From CAVRAZ01 sp963719135 (lineage in GTDB: Bacteria; Pseudomonadota; Gammaproteobacteria; DSM-19610), in assembly GCA_963719135.1 (NCBI GenBank), contig CAVRAZ010000011.1:186001-250000 (forward strand): a stretch of 64,000 nt of DNA. The letters are read 5' to 3'. The notes beneath the pieces are model-generated. The model was not told the origin of the DNA, ran no database searches, and saw only the letters and a list, made by a program, of their open reading frames with translations. Made by a program: the position numbers and the translations under genes. This document shows, in pieces, positions 62,145-64,000 of the stretch; position 1 is the stretch's first letter, and the number at the start of each line of letters is the position of its first letter.

Positions 62145-64000
62145 GTGACCGCCCCTGACGACAAACGCGTGGCCGCCTTCCGCATCCGCATCGACGACAT
62201 GACGTGCGCAAGCTGCGTCGCGCGCGTCGAACGGGCGATACTCGGCGTGGAGGGTGTGCAGTCGGCGTCGGTGAACCTGGTCGAAGGCACCGCCGATGTC
62301 GCCGGCGGCGATCCGGCGGCCGTCGTCAATGCGGTCACCCACAGCGGGTATCCGGCCTGGTTCCGCAAGCCGCAGCGTGCGGTTGCATTTCTGGTCGAGT
62401 TTGCGGACGCCGTACCGGCGCCATCCGAGTGGACGGCGCTGCTGGCAGCGCTCGACGGCGCGCCCGTTGTCGTGACGCGCGCGCCGCGGTCGGTCGAGTT
62501 GACCACCGGCGCCCATCCCGTGGACGTACTCGAGCACTTGCAGGCGCAGGGTTACAGCGCGCGCCTGCGCGAGATCGGCAGCGACGACACCGACGACAAC
62601 GCCGCGCGCGATCAACGCGAAATCCGCCGCGCCTGGCGCCGCGCCCTGCTCGCGGGCGGCGTCGGCTTCGGCCTGATGACCGGCATGTGGACCGGCGCGC
62701 TGCCCGCCTTCGACGCCGGCCCCGCGACGCGGCTGTTGTGGGCCGGTTTCGCGCTGCTGTGCCTGGTCACCATGGCCTACAGCGGTTCCATGTATTTCCA
62801 GGGCGCGTGGAAACAGGCGCGCCACGGCACCAGCAACATGGATACGCTGGTCGCGCTCGGCACCGGCGCCGCCTGGCTGTCGTCGGTATTGCTGCTGATC
62901 TGGCCGGACCTGATCCCCGGCAGGAAGCACCTGTATCTCGACACGTCGGTGATAATTCTGGCCTTTCTGCAACTGGGCCACGCGCTGGAGGTCCGCGCCA
63001 AGGGCAAGACGCGTGACGCCATCGGCGGCCTGTACGCGCTGGCACCGACGACCGCGCGCTGCGTGCGCGCTGCGCAGGATCTGGACATTCCGATCGGATT
63101 GCTGCGCGTCGGCGATCAAGTCCGTATCCGCCCGGGCGAGCGCGTGCCGATCGACGGCGACGTGATCGACGGCCGTTCGCACGTCGACGAATCCATGCTG
63201 ACCGGCGAGTCGCTGCCGGTCGGCAAACAGCCGGGCGACGCGGTCACCGGCGGCACCCTCAACGGCAACGGCGCCCTGTTGATCCGGGTGACGCAAGCGG
63301 CCGAAAACACGACGCTGGCCCGCATCATTCAAATGGTCAAACAGGCGCAGAGCAGCAAACCGCCGATCGGCCGCCTGGTCGACAAGGTGGCCGGCGTGTT
63401 CGTGCCGGTGGTGCTAGCGATCGCGGCGCTGACGTTCGCCGCCTGGCTGGCGACCGGCCCGGCGCCGCAGGGCGCCTACGCGCTGACCGCCGGGATCGCG
63501 GTGCTGGTGATCGCCTGTCCCTGCGCACTCGGCCTGGCGACGCCGATTGCGATCATGGTCGGCATCGGCCGTGCCGCGCAGGCGGGCATCCTGATCCGCA
63601 ACGGCGACGCCTTGCAGACCGTCAACGGCATCACCCACCTGGTGGTCGACAAGACCGGCACATTGACCGAAGGCAGGCCGCGCGTCACCCGGGTCCAGGG
63701 CGACGCCGTCGACGCGGCCAGGCTGCTGCAGGTTGCGGCCAGCCTCGAAGTGCACTCCGAACACCCGCTGGCCGGCGCCATCGCCGCCGCCGCCCGCGAA
63801 CGCGGCGTCACACTCAAGCCGGTCACCGCTTTCATGGCGCACAGCGGCCTGGGCGTCAGCGGCCGCATCGACAACCGCCTGTGTCTCGCCGGCAACCGCC
63901 GCTTCATGCTCGACAACGGCGTGGCCTGCACGGAGGACGGCGACGATCGCGCGGATCGGGCTACGCTGATCTATGTCGCGCGCGACACTGCGCTGTTGGG
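62145..64000 (+). CDS. copA: Copper-type P-type ATPase, cut by the window end
   Basis: Exporter of Cu(I) across the inner membrane, here 618 codons of an open frame that leaves the window. GTG 62145 lies 12 bases after the DoxX gene. The N-terminal HMA domain has the MTCASC metal site near residue 20, followed by a degenerate second HMA-like region (about 78-150) without CxxC. Then come the actuator motif TGES, the transmembrane CPC site (ACPCALGLATP), the phosphorylation motif DKTGTLTEG and SEHPL of the nucleotide domain. CPC with preceding helices indicates a copper or silver pump. Linked to the metallophore genes it would expel copper that the periplasmic peptide then binds. Confidence 0.92.
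   Translation, partial: MTAPDDKRVAAFRIRIDDMTCASCVARVERAILGVEGVQSASVNLVEGTADVAGGDPAAVVNAVTHSGYPAWFRKPQRAVAFLVEFADAVPAPSEWTALLAALDGAPVVVTRAPRSVELTTGAHPVDVLEHLQAQGYSARLREIGSDDTDDNAARDQREIRRAWRRALLAGGVGFGLMTGMWTGALPAFDAGPATRLLWAGFALLCLVTMAYSGSMYFQGAWKQARHGTSNMDTLVALGTGAAWLSSVLLLIWPDLIPGRKHLYLDTSVIILAFLQLGHALEVRAKGKTRDAIGGLYALAPTTARCVRAAQDLDIPIGLLRVGDQVRIRPGERVPIDGDVIDGRSHVDESMLTGESLPVGKQPGDAVTGGTLNGNGALLIRVTQAAENTTLARIIQMVKQAQSSKPPIGRLVDKVAGVFVPVVLAIAALTFAAWLATGPAPQGAYALTAGIAVLVIACPCALGLATPIAIMVGIGRAAQAGILIRNGDALQTVNGITHLVVDKTGTLTEGRPRVTRVQGDAVDAARLLQVAASLEVHSEHPLAGAIAAAARERGVTLKPVTAFMAHSGLGVSGRIDNRLCLAGNRRFMLDNGVACTEDGDDRADRATLIYVARDTALL

Overview
The window is a GC-rich, densely coding stretch of bacterial chromosome, most likely from a gammaproteobacterium. 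Three neighbourhoods are laid out as in Pseudomonas and its relatives: arsC-wrbA-DUF2069-hda with purM-purN-DUF3108, dcd-mrp-metG-rnfABCDGE-nth, and petABC-sspA-sspB. The abundance of periplasmic c-type cytochromes, a bc1 complex, a SoxW-like thioredoxin and a SoxK-like lipoprotein suggests a respiratory organism, perhaps one that oxidises sulfur. That lifestyle is an inference. I see no prophage, insertion sequence or CRISPR array.

Layout. 0-5 kb: end of a phosphate ABC transporter operon (pstCAB), then a convergent L,D-transpeptidase gene. 5-10.6 kb: methyltransferases, an inositol-phosphatase-like protein, an iron alcohol dehydrogenase, a very small membrane protein, IscR and DUF1249. 10.7-17 kb: phosphoglucomutase, glycolate oxidase (glcDEF) and a sulfurtransferase. 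17-26 kb: cytochromes, thioredoxin-like proteins, Tag, hypothetical envelope proteins, a tail-anchored coiled-coil protein, a cytochrome P460 remnant and CorA. 26-33 kb: tRNA-Ser beside a tandem repeat, glucokinase, sspBA and petCBA. 33-41 kb: NIF3, a DegS/AlgW protease, a TolC-like channel, two thioredoxin-like proteins, fumarase, a PilZ-like protein and the SoxK-like lipoprotein. 41-49.6 kb: arsC, wrbA, hda, purMN, dcd and mrp. 50-58 kb: metG, the Rnf complex and nth. 58-64 kb: two conserved unknowns, then the most interesting locus.

That locus (59311 to the window end) is a peptide-metallophore operon of the HvfABCX/bufferin type. It holds a secreted precursor with repeated EGKCG motifs fused to two EF-hand loops, a DUF692 (MNIO) maturase, a DUF2063 partner, a DoxX-family membrane protein and, 12 bases on, a Cu(I)-type P-type ATPase. 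It looks like a copper sequestration and export unit. The EF-hand region on the precursor is the unusual part.

Two features cut across the window. First, a family of intergenic elements with long nested inverted arms occurs at about seven sites; one supplies the C-terminus of a cytochrome gene and another the stop codon of a membrane protein. Second, single-base indels interrupt otherwise intact genes (ldtD, glcD, glcE, petC, metG, the EGKCG precursor). metG and petC should be needed by the cell, so consensus errors are the simplest explanation, and I annotate these as frameshifted genes rather than dead ones.
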